Positions 1 to 11,579 of a stretch of 64,000 nt of DNA are shown here, piece after piece. Origin of the DNA: Nannobrachium achirus (lineage: Eukaryota; Chordata; Actinopteri; Myctophiformes; Myctophidae); assembly GCA_963921795.1 (NCBI GenBank), contig OY997652.1:22063678-22127677 (forward strand), read 5' to 3'. The first letter of the stretch is position 1. Each line of letters starts with the position of its first letter. The translations under genes and the position numbers were made by a program. The notes under the pieces were generated by a model that saw only the letters and a program-made list of their open reading frames with translations, ran no database searches and was not told where the DNA came from.

Positions 1-577
1 ATTCTACCGTAATTATGAATCGTTTTCTACTTAGGCAAAGGTAACAGTTCTGACACGCCCTCATTATTTTTGAATGGATGTCCTCTGAAAGTAAAAAAAA
101 AGAATCCCTTAAATTAGTACATTATTTCCCCCAGAATCGTACAGTATAGGATCATGCAGATTTACCAACAACTGCATGATCAGACTTTGTGTCTTTGGCA
201 AGGCCATGTGTGACAATAATCGTGCCACATGTGATCCCTAAATCCCCTTAATAAGGCGGGCTTATACAGTGGTATACGTGAAGACCTCGCACAGCTTACA
301 CATATGTGCTGCTGCAGAGGTCAACACGAGGCTACATGGGCTGCCCTCCAGTTACTGATCAGCTCTGGGAGATTTCTACACAGGGGTAACTACTCTACTG
401 TAAGTACATATACTCAAGTACTGTACTTGAGTATATGAGTTTGAGGTTTACTTTACTGGAGTGTTTCCAGTTTTCAGTACTTTTACTTCTACTCCACAGC
501 CACTACATCTCAGAGACAAATATTGTACTTTTGTTTTACCCCACTGCAATTATTTGAAAGCTACATTTTGGCCATTT

Positions 578-649
578 AAAAATAGACCATCTACAAGCTC
601 ACAAAAGCAATGCGACCCATTGTGAGCTTGTACTGTAGATCTGCTATTG
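578..649. repeat. Palindrome copy in family G (TACTTTTACTC repeat)
   Basis: AAAATAGACCATCTACAAGC and GAGCTTG...TAGATCTGCTATT arms. The preceding CAATTATTTGAAAGCT also precedes the copy at 62327, defining a family of its own. Confidence 0.75.
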
Positions 650-1347
650 TCAAAAGACTTTTATACAATTTATAAGTGGCAGTGATGTCTTGGAAAATAG
701 CAGTTATCTCAAGTGTTGCAGTCGCTAGGCAGATTAGCAGCCATCCACTGCCGAGGCAAACTGAACCACAGTGCTGCTCTGAGGTATCCCATGTATCTGC
801 TGTTTACATCTGCTTGTTTATTTGTGCGTACGGTTGACATCAGGATCGTTCTCCCTAAATGCTGGAACCATCCCGTCGTCTCCTTGGCGAGATGGACAGA
901 GCGGTTCGGTTTTCCCTGTGCCACATCTCTCTGTCTACTTACTGGCTTGTGTTTACAGGTATACCCAGGGCACCTGACACTTTGTGTGTAACCCTAGGAG
1001 TGCACCCACATCACCACCCACGCCACCACAGATGTATAAGGTGTATAAGATGTATAAGGTTTGGCCTGGACACCTTATTTGAAGGGCAAAACGAAGACAT
1101 TCTGAATATCGTTGTTGTTGGGTGGAAACCTTGCACAGTATGTCCAAAACTGTTCGTTCTAACGATCTAAAAAGAAAATAAGACGCCTGGCATCGCAAGG
1201 CGTTGTGTGCTTGCAGATATGCTATTTTCACTAGTCTTGTGCGACAGTCTTGTATGATGAAGCAGGGCTTCACTTTACGAAAAAACATACAAATTTGAAA
1301 CTTGGATACAAGATTTCTGGCCGACAGTGACGATAAGGGAAATCTAT

Positions 1348-2325
1348 CTAGGTCGTCCTCAGATGAGCCCTCCATCGTTGTTTCCAGTCATCTCGGTTCT
1401 CCATACATCTGGCCAGCTCCTTGGTGTTCTGTGTCCCTACGTCTTCCTTGAGTACGTCCACGTATGTTTTTGTGGGACGTCCTCGCGACCGGTGCCCATG
1501 TGTTGGCTCCCACAGTACCAATTTGCTGGCTGGAAGCTCCTGGTGTCTTTGGCAGTGTCCTGCTAGTCTCATTCTTCTGGTGGCAATTTTCTCGCTTACC
1601 TTTGGTATTCCCTCATACAGGCTCCTGTTTGTAACATGTGCACTCCTGTTGATGTTGAGTACTGCACGCAACATTCTAGTGTAGCACCCGTCTAGAGACT
1701 TCTGCAGGGTTGGCTTCAGGGTCCAGCATTCACTGCCATAGAGGAGAACAGACTCCACCGTTGCAAAGAAGAAGCTAAGTTTGATTTGGCGGGGGAGGTT
1801 AGAGTTCCATACACTGTTCATGCCGTTCAGGGCCCTCCAAGCGAGTGCCTTCCTTACTTTAAGGTCTTTCTCAGTTGAGTCGACCCATGCGCCCAGGTAC
1901 TTGAAGTCCTTGACTTCCTTCAACACAGCTCCTTCTGTTGTTGTCAGAGGTGAGTGATCAGGTAGGTTATAGGTGATAACCTCAGTTTTCTTAGCATTTA
2001 GCCTGAGACCAACTTTGGCACACTCTATCTCCACCCTGTTCAGGAGTTCTTGTGCTTGTTCCATGCTGTCGGAGAGCAGGCTGATGTCGTCCGCATAGTC
2101 CAGGTCTGTCAGAACTACTGCGGGATGCCGCCTTGACCTCCTTGGTGTTAGCGTGAAGCCAAGCTCTTGTTCTCGTCCCCCTATGGCTTTCCTGAGCGCA
2201 TAATCTAGAACTATGATGAAGAGGTAGGGGGCTAGGGTGTCTCCTTGCATTACACCAGCTCGGATGTCAAACACCTCACTGCTGCCATCTGGGGTCACCA
2301 CTTTGGCCCTTGTTTTTGCGTACAT
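1348..2325 (-). CDS. LINE reverse transcriptase, C-terminal part (5'-truncated)
   Basis: 325 codons open. Reads IRAGVMQGDTLAPYLFIIVL (RT motif with QGD), LDYADDISLLSD (YADD active-site box), LRLNAKKTEV and KYLGAWVD, then the C-terminal region FATVESVLLYGSECWTL, TRRMRLAGHCQRH, HGHRSRGRPTKTYVD and MENRDDWKQRW. Family: non-LTR retrotransposon; RTE-like or a relative, subclade not resolved. No endonuclease domain and nothing of the element recognisable past about 2390, so it is a truncated copy. The frame is intact, which suggests a fairly young insertion. Confidence 0.88.
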   Translation of the reverse strand: MYAKTRAKVVTPDGSSEVFDIRAGVMQGDTLAPYLFIIVLDYALRKAIGGREQELGFTLTPRRSRRHPAVVLTDLDYADDISLLSDSMEQAQELLNRVEIECAKVGLRLNAKKTEVITYNLPDHSPLTTTEGAVLKEVKDFKYLGAWVDSTEKDLKVRKALAWRALNGMNSVWNSNLPRQIKLSFFFATVESVLLYGSECWTLKPTLQKSLDGCYTRMLRAVLNINRSAHVTNRSLYEGIPKVSEKIATRRMRLAGHCQRHQELPASKLVLWEPTHGHRSRGRPTKTYVDVLKEDVGTQNTKELARCMENRDDWKQRWRAHLRTT

Positions 2326-3195
2326 GGTCTCGATAGCCCGGAGAATGTTGGGAAAGTTGAATAAAAATGTGGGTGAGAATTGCCCTCCAGCAACTGCAGA
2401 GATGATTTACATACTGTACATAGTGTACGTGTCTTTCCAGGGTGCAGATTACAGCTCTGCAGCAGGGGTTCTCCAAAGTTTTCAGCTTGAGACCCAAAAG
2501 AAATTCGGTGTATCCCCAGGGCCCAGTTATACACCATGAATAAACCACTTTATGCCCTATAAAAAAGGAATTACTGTGTGTCAAAGTGTTACTACAGTAC
2601 ATGCAGTTTAAAATACTGCATGTAGATAATAAATCATAAATACATTTTAACTGTAAAAATGCAATAATAATTTTGTATACAGTACAAACTTATCATACGC
2701 CACTGCATCTGCATCTGTCTAATTTATGCTTTGTTTCGCAACAGAGCATAATTTTAAGTGTTTCTCCATGTTCTCCTTGCAGAACATAAACAAGGACATG
2801 CTGGGCGGCTTGAGAAAGTTGGTTGCATTTGCAGGTTTTAAATTACACACAAGACACAGACCCTGCATGATTAATATAGTAGTTAGCTGAGGATAAATCA
2901 CTGGCCCAGTGTTCAACTGGTTACAGGGAATCTCATGTAGGTCAGGGTCATGCATTGTTTACGGTATATATCTTCAGATTATTTAAAACATTTAGGATTG
3001 CTATTCATACCTTTTTGCTAATGGGAAATAAAAAAACTGACAAAGAAATAAAACGTAATTCACCCCACTGTGTTTAAGGCTCTATATCAGTGTTTCTCAA
3101 TCTGTTTTGGGGGGCTGAATCTGAAGGTCCCTTACCGCCCCCCACACCTAATAAAATGTCATTTATTTTGCAAGTCCAAAATGTCTTGAGTCATG

Positions 3196-3418
3196 GGCCC
3201 TATTATGATCCAGGTCTTATGCCTTATGCCTTAACTTCTTTACCTTTTTTTCACTATTTTGAAAAACATTTTTAAATACTTCAAATGCTGATCTACATCT
3301 GCACGTTGTGAACTTGCAGATCAGCTATTTGAAATATTTAAAAAACAAAAACAAAATAGTAAAAAAAGGCAAAGAAGTTAAGGCATAAGGCATAAGACCT
3401 GGATCATAATTGGGCCCG
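3196..3418. mobile_element. Fold-back MITE with palindrome core
   Basis: Left GGGCCCTATTATGATCCAGG and CTTATGCCTTATGCC are mirrored at 3370-3416. The centre (3283-3330) is a diverged copy of the local GATCTACA palindrome. Confidence 0.75.
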
Positions 3419-3472
3419 TAGTGTCAAGTGACAGCCAGGACCTGTCACAGCCCTGCCACACGGTCAGTGCCT

Positions 3473-3592
3473 GTCAGTGTCATGGTCAGTATCATATCAA
3501 TCTCATGTCATTATCATGGTCAGTATCATCTCAGTGTCATGGTCAGTATCATCTCAGTGTCATGGTCAGTATCATGGTCAGAATCATGTACT
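3473..3592 (+). repeat. Tandem repeat of CATGGTCAGTATCATCTCAG
   Basis: About five 24-bp units, diverged at the ends. Confidence 0.85.
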
Positions 3593-3729
3593 TTACGGTC
3601 AGGATCAACAATTATGTCGCATTGTGACCTGCTTGTCAGGACCCCGGATATGTTTGGACCCATATGTAGAACTCAACTTCAAAGTAGAGGCAGGAAACCA
3701 CAGGGGACAGTTTAACGAAGGCTTTACTT

Positions 3730-4135
3730 CAAGGGTCTTCAACAGGGGGTCCGGGTCCCCTAGGGGGTCCTCGGCGTTACTATAGGGGCTCCTCCAAATC
3801 ACAGAAACGTTTTTCTCCTTTTTTATATTAACCACTAGAGCCCTAGTGTCCTTATTCTGAGAACTTTAGCCAAAATCGGCTATTTTTGGCACAGAAGTTT
3901 GGTGTAGAGGGGAAAAGGAGCAGACTAAGTACAAAGTGAAATGTCAAGTTTATTAAGTATTGACAGTTCAAGTGGTTAGATATCTGAAAACACAAATTGA
4001 CATGAATCCAAAATATACTGATGATTGTGCTGTCAAACAATGAAACTATATGGAATCTATGAAAATGTTGTGGGGGTCTTTGCTTCATCTCTCTCAACTA
4101 AGGGGTCCTTGGCCTGAAAACGTTGAAGACCCCTG
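3730..4135. mobile_element. hAT-like MITE, family J, palindrome nearly absent
   Basis: Inverted relative of the 62636 element. Perfect duplication CTTTACTT (3722-3729, 4136-4143). Where the other copy has a palindrome of about 80 bp, this one has only AAAATCGGCTATTTTT (3870-3886). Confidence 0.9.
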
Positions 4136-4408
4136 CTTTACTTACATAACAATACACGCAGACCCAGAAAGAGGGAACCTGACACTGCAATGAACCAACA
4201 TAGAGAGCAGACACAGATAAGCTTATATAGTCTCGGACTGTCAGTCAGTACTCACAGGAGGGGAGGGGAACGCAGGGTACAAACCCAGGACGTGTGACAC
4301 AGAATGTGACAAAGCTGTTGGCTTGTGTGTTCTTTTCAGCAATCAACTCATTGACTGCTACCAGTATATGTTTTTCGACTTGTCGTTCCACGCTTTGAGA
4401 GATTTTCA

Positions 4409-4727
4409 CTAACCTGTGGGTCGGGGCCCCAAATTATTTGGTGGGGTCCCCAGATGATTAACTTAATGTGCAACATTGTTTTCTCTCTCAACAGTAAACA
4501 GACAACAAAAAGTGCATAGAGGGTATCTGCACATTTCTAAAGTGACAAATTAAGGAATTTTTAGTACCTCTAAAATGACAAATTAAACATTGACCAAATT
4601 GTCAAATATTAGAGGCAAATTGTGAAAATAGTTGATCTACATGCCCACAAAGCCAGCATGTAGATCTGCAATAGAACCGTGCTATAAAAATGTAATGCCT
4701 CAACTCTTAGTGCTCATCAGGGTTGGG
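4409..4727. mobile_element. Family A MITE interior without ends
   Basis: Matches the interior of the 22671 copy from CCTGTGGGTCGGGG to GTGCTCATCAGGGTTGGGG. It contains a decayed hairpin (4627-4690). Both terminal repeats are missing. Confidence 0.65.
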
Positions 4728-4819
4728 GGGTATTTTGTTTATTTATTTTGTATATTTTTTAATCACAAAAAAGGTTTGTCATGCCACAGCTAAGCCACCA
4801 AACCCACGCCAACACATAT

Positions 4820-4891
<72 letters not shown>
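4820..4891 (+). repeat. (GT)n microsatellite
   Basis: About 35 uninterrupted GT units, followed by an impure TG/GA-rich stretch to about 5020. Confidence 0.97.
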
Positions 4892-4892
<1 letters not shown>

Positions 4893-5473
4893 ACACATGC
4901 ATGTGCGCGAGAGCGTGTGTGTATGTGTGCATGCATGGTTGCTTACGTGCATGTAGGCTACAATATGTGCAGAGCAAGTGAGATAGAGAAAGAAAGAGAG
5001 AAAGAGAGAGAGAGGCAGCTCGAAAGATAGAGTTGGTGCAACCTATTCTTTGAGGTCATTAATTTAAGAGATTAATATGAGTTTTAGTCTTTTAGACAGC
5101 ATGTAAATCAGGGGAAGAAACGTGTGTGGGACTGCGGCGATGCAGACATGACATCAAAGAGAAGAAAGGCACGCAGGGCTGAGTGACTGGGCCCATTTGA
5201 CATAGACATATCATCACTTTTGGGCAGAAAACTCGTATCTCCAAATGTGTACGTTTTTTTGTAAAGTAAAGCCCTGCAGATCTACAAGCACACAGCGCCG
5301 CAGATTGTGTGCTTGAAGATCGGCTATTTTCACTAGTTTAAATCCTTTTCAAAATGATAAACACAAAACAAACGCTTTTGGACGTACAAGGTTTCGGCCT
5401 ACAGCGACGATAGAGGTTAGGTTTATTTATAATCCTAAAATGTTTATGCCCTCACAAGTATAGCAATACAAAT

Positions 5474-5475
<2 letters not shown>

Positions 5476-5535
<60 letters not shown>
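5476..5535 (+). repeat. (GT)n microsatellite
   Basis: About 29 units, followed by impure GCATGT repeats to 5590. Confidence 0.97.
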
Positions 5536-5640
5536 ATGAGTGAGCGTGCCAGCATGTGCATGTGCATGTGTATGTGCATGTGCATGCTCCTGTGCCAGGT
5601 ACATGCAGTCCAGGTCTACTTTGTTTGGTCATAGTCAGCT

Positions 5641-5971
5641 AACAGAGGAGCTTAACTAGGTCCCCCATCACTTTGTCCCTCTGTCCTTCCTGTGCCCCCT
5701 CCCCCCAACCCTATGCAAGCAGTGAGCGCTAAATTGTATTTGGTGCAGATTAATGGGGTGGTGGTGTCCCAGAAAACCTATCTTTTACTACAGTATCTTC
5801 CCGTGAACGCCAGACACTAATTCAGATTCAGATGCCTGAGCGTGTTTGTTTTTGCTGCCAGACAAACTCTTATTATCAGGGGGAAAGAATTCTGCTGTGC
5901 ATACAGATATGACACACCTCTTGTCATGCATGGTGGTGGTAATCTTTCCAAACATTATTAGCATGAGAAAG

Positions 5972-6050
<79 letters not shown>

Positions 6051-6800
6051 AGATTTATGAACATTTTCACCTGCAGTATAACAACCAAAAATTGGATGCC
6101 AAGTCACACATGCACAAATCAATGTACAGTATGTGTGCATCATCCTTTTGGTCTCATAATCATGGTCAAGTCAATCAGACAACAACATGGCCAGATGGTC
6201 CCGACCAGATGTTCATGATTACAGAGAATGCAAAATGATTCCGGATTTCAACATCATTAGCAAATAAAATAAAATAAATAAAAAATTGAAAATCCTGTTT
6301 CTGGCTTGGAATCAACAAAGTAAATGCCCTTCATGTTTGTTTTTTGTCCAGGGGGTGTTAGTTTATGCAAGTGTCTGGCCCTGCAAGCTCCCATGGCCAG
6401 ATGTTATTATGTCATATTTATTGAAAAGCTCTGTTGTTTAGTATTGGCCTATTCTCACAGTAGCCGGCCGTTTATAGACGGCTTGAACTGCAGAGAAAAG
6501 TCTGCAGAAATCAACGGCTCTCCTTCAATGTAGGATATGCACTGTGTGATTACATAAAAAAGAGTAACATACAGTCATAAAGTCCTCTTGTAATTCTATG
6601 TAATGGAGAAATCAAATACTTATTTTCCCCACTTGGACATAAACACAAAGTCAGGTATTTGGGTGGCAAGCACTGCTCAAAAATGCTGTACTAAACTGTT
6701 ATTACAGGTTAATATACAGGCTGTTAAAATAAATAACAAAATATGTATTTATTTTGGGACCAACTGAGGGATCAATAAAGGTCTGTCTATCTATCTATCC
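5641..6800. other. Stretch without recognised genes
   Basis: Apart from the (GA)n at 5974 and a LINE-tail-like stretch with TCTGTCTATCTATCTATC near 6780, I see no coding, RNA or terminal-repeat signal. The short open frames lack codon bias or motifs. Confidence 0.6.
5974..6046 (+). repeat. (GA)n microsatellite
   Basis: About 36 GA units. Confidence 0.97.
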
Positions 6801-7970
6801 TTCTTAAGGAAGGTGTTTTTCATAAGTATTTTTGTTGTTGATTAAATATTTATAAAGATTGTTATTTCCATTAAGATACATTGCAGGTACAGTATGGACA
6901 GTATGGCAGGGTATTGCTTCCATAGCAGAACAATTCAAATAAATTATGTATCTGATTGAAAATACGAATTTCCATCCAAATCCAAGTTCTTCCTTTAGAT
7001 CCTGTCTAGCAAAGTTATTTATTTCATTTACACAGACAGATAGACAAACAGGGGTGAAAACACAAGGTCACCCTACATTTAATCAAAGTGACTCTGCAGT
7101 GTTTTTAGCCAACAATTCCCATTTTGAACCTATTTCCAGCAGGTTCAGGTGATGTGAGAGATCCTGTTGCCCCTTAGACATTGTTGCATTTTTAATAAGC
7201 GCAGTCTCCCTGCAGGTCCCCATTTAAGATTGTCCCTGATTCCTGTCGCAGACTTCAGTTTTAACACCGCAGGCCATGTGAGGACAGCTACATGCTTCCC
7301 TCAAATAGCTGTGATGAAAGGTATGATTATCATTTACCAGAAAGAATATGCAACGAACGATGCTACTTATACTTAATGAATAGATAACACAATGAATTAA
7401 TTAAAGAACATTATGTCTATGCTCTTGTGTACCCTCATGGAATGGAACACAGTCTAAACTGTACATTTGTTTAAGTCTTCCTAAACAAAGAACTTTATGC
7501 ATTCATCTCCTTTATCCTGACCATGTATTTTACTCAAAGCATTCATCTTTTATCTTGCCCGATGCCCATGTACTTTACTCAAAGCACTATCATGCATTCA
7601 TCTCATTTAGTGTGTCTGGCCCACATCCCAAATTAATCTGAATGTCTGACTGTTGCCAGGCAAGTATAGATCCTTATCACGTCACTGACTGAAACTATAC
7701 CAGAGTCTTAAGTGGCTCCAAGGTACACGGGTCACACACTGGCTGTGCTGTCCTGTAACAGGAGAAGAGAGGGTGCCAGCCAGCCAGGATACTCAAACAA
7801 GCCAGCGGCGACAGAGGCACACGTCACGTCACCCAGTTGATTTGTCAATTCACCGACCCACATTCAAGTGTCTCTCATCCATTCACCGTCTGGATTACCT
7901 TGTTTCCTCCCCTTGGACGCAGTATAGAGGAGACTATAGAGGGTGAGCTAAGGGGGTGAGGTAGTGAGGG
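6801..7970. other. Stretch without recognised genes
   Basis: AT-rich unique-looking sequence. A short repeat CATTCATCT with TTTACTCAAAGCA occurs twice (7500-7610). No gene supported. Confidence 0.6.
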
Positions 7971-7978
7971 GTATAGGG

Positions 7979-8373
7979 CAGTGGTTCTCAACCTGTGGGT
8001 CGGGTCCCCAGATGATTGGCTTAATGAGAAACATTGTTTTCTCACTCATCAGTAAACAAATCAACATACAGTAGCCTATAAGTGTATAGAGGTTATCTGC
8101 ACATTTCTAAAGTGGCAATTTAAGGACTTTTAAGACCCTTTTAATACCTCTAAAATAAAATAAAATAATAAACATTGGCCATGTTGTCAAATATTAAAGG
8201 CAAAACAATTGAAAATAGCCTATCTACATGCTTGTGAGCATGTAGATCTGCTATTTTCACAATAGAACTGTGTTATACAAAATGTAATGCCTCAACTCTT
8301 AGTGCTCGTCAGGGTGGGCGGTCCCCAGTTAATATGAGATTATTTCGCGACCTAAAAAGGTTGAGAACCACTG
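7979..8373. mobile_element. hAT-like MITE, family A, with central palindrome
   Basis: Termini CAGTGGTTCTCAACC and GGTTGAGAACCACTG. Target duplication GTATAGGG/GTATAGTG (7 of 8). The central hairpin at 8211-8260 is short because the inner stem is missing. Confidence 0.85.
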
Positions 8374-8887
8374 GTATAGTGGGTGAGGTAGTGACACATT
8401 CCTCAATTGCCCCAGTGAGTGAGACTATGTAAGTTACATCCTCATTGGTGTGTGAGACTTTATTCTCACAAATGCAAGATAGGCAATTGCAATATGTAAA
8501 AAAAAAAAAAAAAGCTTTTTTCTTGTTTGTTGTTGTTGTATTCAGTGGTGGACATGGGTTTACACCAGTCTCAATACAGATCTGAGTTAATTGATCATTA
8601 TTCACTTGATCGCCAATTGTGCATGTTCATGCATGTGTGTGGGTGTGTGTGTGGCACCGATACTGTTAGTGTATCCCTGATTTGCCTTCCAAGATTAAAA
8701 TCTTTGGAGCGTCAGTAGCACTTTGTATTTCTAGTTATGATAGATTGCAGTCATATTCATCAGTTTATTCAACATAGAGATAGAGAGACCTTCTTCCTCA
8801 GAGGATTATTATATCTCACACTTGTAGTGTAAGACAAGTCAACAACAAAAACTAATATAGTTTTAAAGTTTTAAAATAGTCCCCCCC

Positions 8888-9101
8888 GGGCGCCCGCTGG
8901 CCTACGGGTCCAGGCGCATACCACTTAGGCATTGCCACATAGGCATAGATGTCTGGCGGTGTCGCCGGTTCGATTCCCGATCCGGATGACCTTTGCCGCG
9001 TGTCACTCCCCATCTCTCCCCCCATTTCATGTCAGTCTACTGTCCTATCAATAAAGGCATAAAACCCCAAAAACAAATCTTAAAAAAAAAAAAAAAAAAA
9101 A
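8888..9101 (+). mobile_element. tRNA-derived SINE
   Basis: A head with a box-A-like TGGCCTACGGGTCC and a perfect box B GGTTCGATTCC (8967-8977), followed by a body with AATAAAGGC and a terminal A-run of about 20 (9082-9101). About 214 bp. Confidence 0.8.
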
Positions 9102-10243
9102 CGAAATAAAATAGTTTTGTATAAAATTGCAGCATTGCATTGAACACCAAACAAATTCCAGATCTTCAACCAATTATCAGGTCGAGGAGGATAGCAGTTC
9201 CAACAGAGAGCTCCAGCAACTTCCTCCTGGGGGAGCACTCGGGAGGCATCCGTACTAGATGCCTGAAACACCTAAGCTGGCTCCTTTGTAGGAGCAGTGG
9301 TTCTACTCTCTCGCAGATGACTGAACTTCTCATCCCATCTCTAAGGGAGAGGCCGGCCAGGCGGCCACCCGTCTGAGAAACTAATTTCTGCTGCTTGTAT
9401 CCGCAATCTTATTGATGATCCATAGGTGAGAGTAGGAACAAGGATTGCTCAGTCTATCGAGAGCTTTGCCTCCTGGCTCAACTCTATTTTCGTCACAACA
9501 GCGCGGTAGAGCGACTGCAATTGCCCCTACTGCTGCTCCGATTCTCCGGCTGATCTCCTGAGTACAACAGGCTCGTAGCCAACGTTAAGGCGAAAAGGCA
9601 ATTTTTTGAGACGTGATCTCAAAAAATAAAACTGACGAAAAAGTTCCAGTTCCTTATCCAGGCGCTAGGCGGGGGAAGGCGGCCAATTAATCAACTCGGG
9701 GCTGGCACTTCGCTGGCATTTCGGATGGCATTTCGCCAACCCTGAATCTCATTCCGGGATACGCCACTGGTACACAATCCATCGGTTCCCTGCTGAGGAC
9801 CATGGCCTCAGATTTGGAGATGCCGATCCTCATCCCAGCCGCTGCACACTCGACCACAAACCGATCCAGTAAGAGCCGCAGGTCTCGGCAGGACCACATC
9901 ATCCCCAAAAAGCAGTGAAGCAACCCTTAGCTCACCTAACTGTACAGTATATCCTCTCCTCCACGGCTGCGTTTCGAGATCCTGTACATGAATATCACAA
10001 ACAGGGATAGGTGACAAGGTGCAGCCCTGGCGGAGGGCAACTCCCACCGGAAAGTGCAGAAACTAACCCGATTTACTGCAGTGCACATAATGTAGGTACA
10101 GTACGGCTCGCTTTGGGCATTCAGAGATTGGATGGCCCTCAACAAGGACTCCCTCACCCCATATTCCCACAGTATTTCCTGAGGAACCTGATCATATGCC
10201 TTCTCCAAATCAATGTAGGTACAGTACGGCTCGCTTTGGGTAT

Positions 10244-10654
10244 TAGGGCTGTCACGAATGATCACGATATGACATTTTACATGACGATTAATTGTCACTC
10301 AAATAATTGTCGATTAACGATTTAATTGTATATTTGTCGTTGATAATTACATTTCTGTTTGGCTTTTAGGCTTTGAAGTTGCACATGGTAGATATGACAC
10401 ATAACCTAAATATACAAAGAAATTACTGACATATTTGACAACTTACTACTTAAAAAATAACTTTGTTAGTGGAAATAGCCGATCTACAAGCTCACAACGC
10501 GTCGCGATGCGACGCGTTGTGAGCTTGTAGATCTGCTATTTCCACTATTTCGGAATTTTTTCAACATTCACGATTATGACGATTATGACAAAATAATTGC
10601 GATAATGTCAAATAATCACAATTAGACGATTATGTAATAATTGTGACAGCCCTA
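10244..10654. mobile_element. hAT-like MITE (TAGGGCTGTCAC ends) inside Rex3
   Basis: Ends TAGGGCTGTCAC and TGACAGCCCTA. Target duplication TTGGGTAT/TTGGGCAT (7 of 8) at 10236-10243 and 10655-10662. The uninterrupted Rex3 duplicate at 10117 confirms the empty site. Central palindrome 10467-10547. Confidence 0.92.
10467..10547. repeat. Palindrome copy, 39-bp arms
   Basis: Arms TAGTGGAAATAGC..., inner stem AACGCGTCGC/GCGACGCGTT. The single arm mismatch is CCGATC versus CAGATC. In MITE 10244-10654. Confidence 0.92.
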
Positions 10655-11412
10655 TTGGGCATACAGAGATTGGATGTCCCTCAACAAGGACTCCCTCACC
10701 CCATATTCCCACAGTATTTCCTGAGGAACCTGATCATATGCCTTCTCCAAATCCACACAACAAATCCGGGTATCCATACTCCCAGTCCTTAATTCTCCAG
10801 GATCCCTGCAAGAATGAAGTTCAGTGGTCAGTTGTTAAACGACCATGACGGAATCTGAATCTGAGGTTCGACTGTTAGAACCTCCTTTCCAGTACCTTGA
10901 TGTAAACTTTCCCACGAAGACAACAATGTGATGCCTCTTTAATTGGCACATACCCTACGGTCTCCTTTCTTAAAGAGTGGCATCAGTACCCTGGTCTGCC
11001 AGTCCACTCCTTCAGTACTGTCCCAGACTTCCACGCAAAGTTGAAAAGATGTGTCAACCAAGACAGCCCGTCAACACCCAGTAGCCTTCAGCATTTCTGG
11101 ACCCGAAATTTCAAAAGTAACAAAAGTAGCAGATCTACTGTAGCCTACAAGCTCACAATGTGCCACAACGTGACATGTTGTGAGATTGGAGATCCGCTAT
11201 TTTCGCTATTTGTTGTGCAATGAAGTAATTTGATGAATATCCACATTGTGCCACAACAATTAACAATTTAATGTATGCTTTGGTCTAGCTTCTGGTCAAG
11301 GTTGAATAGAGAAAGCCTATTACTTCAACCTGTGACCTTTCGGTTCTGCCTGTATGCACTATGTCCCACAACGATTACATGATGGCATGGACCCACGTGA
11401 TCAATCTATCTA

Positions 11413-11414
<2 letters not shown>

Positions 11415-11496
<82 letters not shown>

Positions 11497-11508
11497 CGCG
11501 CGCGCGTG
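11415..11508 (+). repeat. (TG)n/(CG)n microsatellite
   Basis: About 38 TG units grading into GCGCGCGCG, a potential Z-DNA former. Confidence 0.95.
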
Positions 11509-11579
11509 CATGGGCGTGTGTGCTTGCGGCATAGGCGCTCAGTGTCGCATTATACAATATTCAGGAAATTAATTAAGGT

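Larger units (their letters stand above)
9166..11110 (-). mobile_element. Rex3-type LINE (RTE clade) relic, multiply broken
   Basis: Minus-strand fragments read YIDLEKAYDQVPQEILWEYG (RT motif A), GVALRQGCTLSP (RT motif B) and SLLFGDDVV (degenerate active-site box). The plus strand at 10011-10031 closely resembles the conserved Rex3 RT stretch used to detect this element in fishes. Stops and frameshifts are frequent, and a 123-bp piece is tandemly duplicated (10091-10213 and 10214 onward). The second unit is interrupted by a hAT-like MITE. The 3' part is at 9166-9640. Confidence 0.8.

Noticed and set aside
4723..5030. Open frames of alternating Cys-Val or His-Thr across dinucleotide runs (also 11354, 14914, 16162, 18741, 35043, 53335, 55886)
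   Set aside because: They are translations of (GT)n/(CA)n or (GA)n microsatellites in several frames and carry no coding signal.
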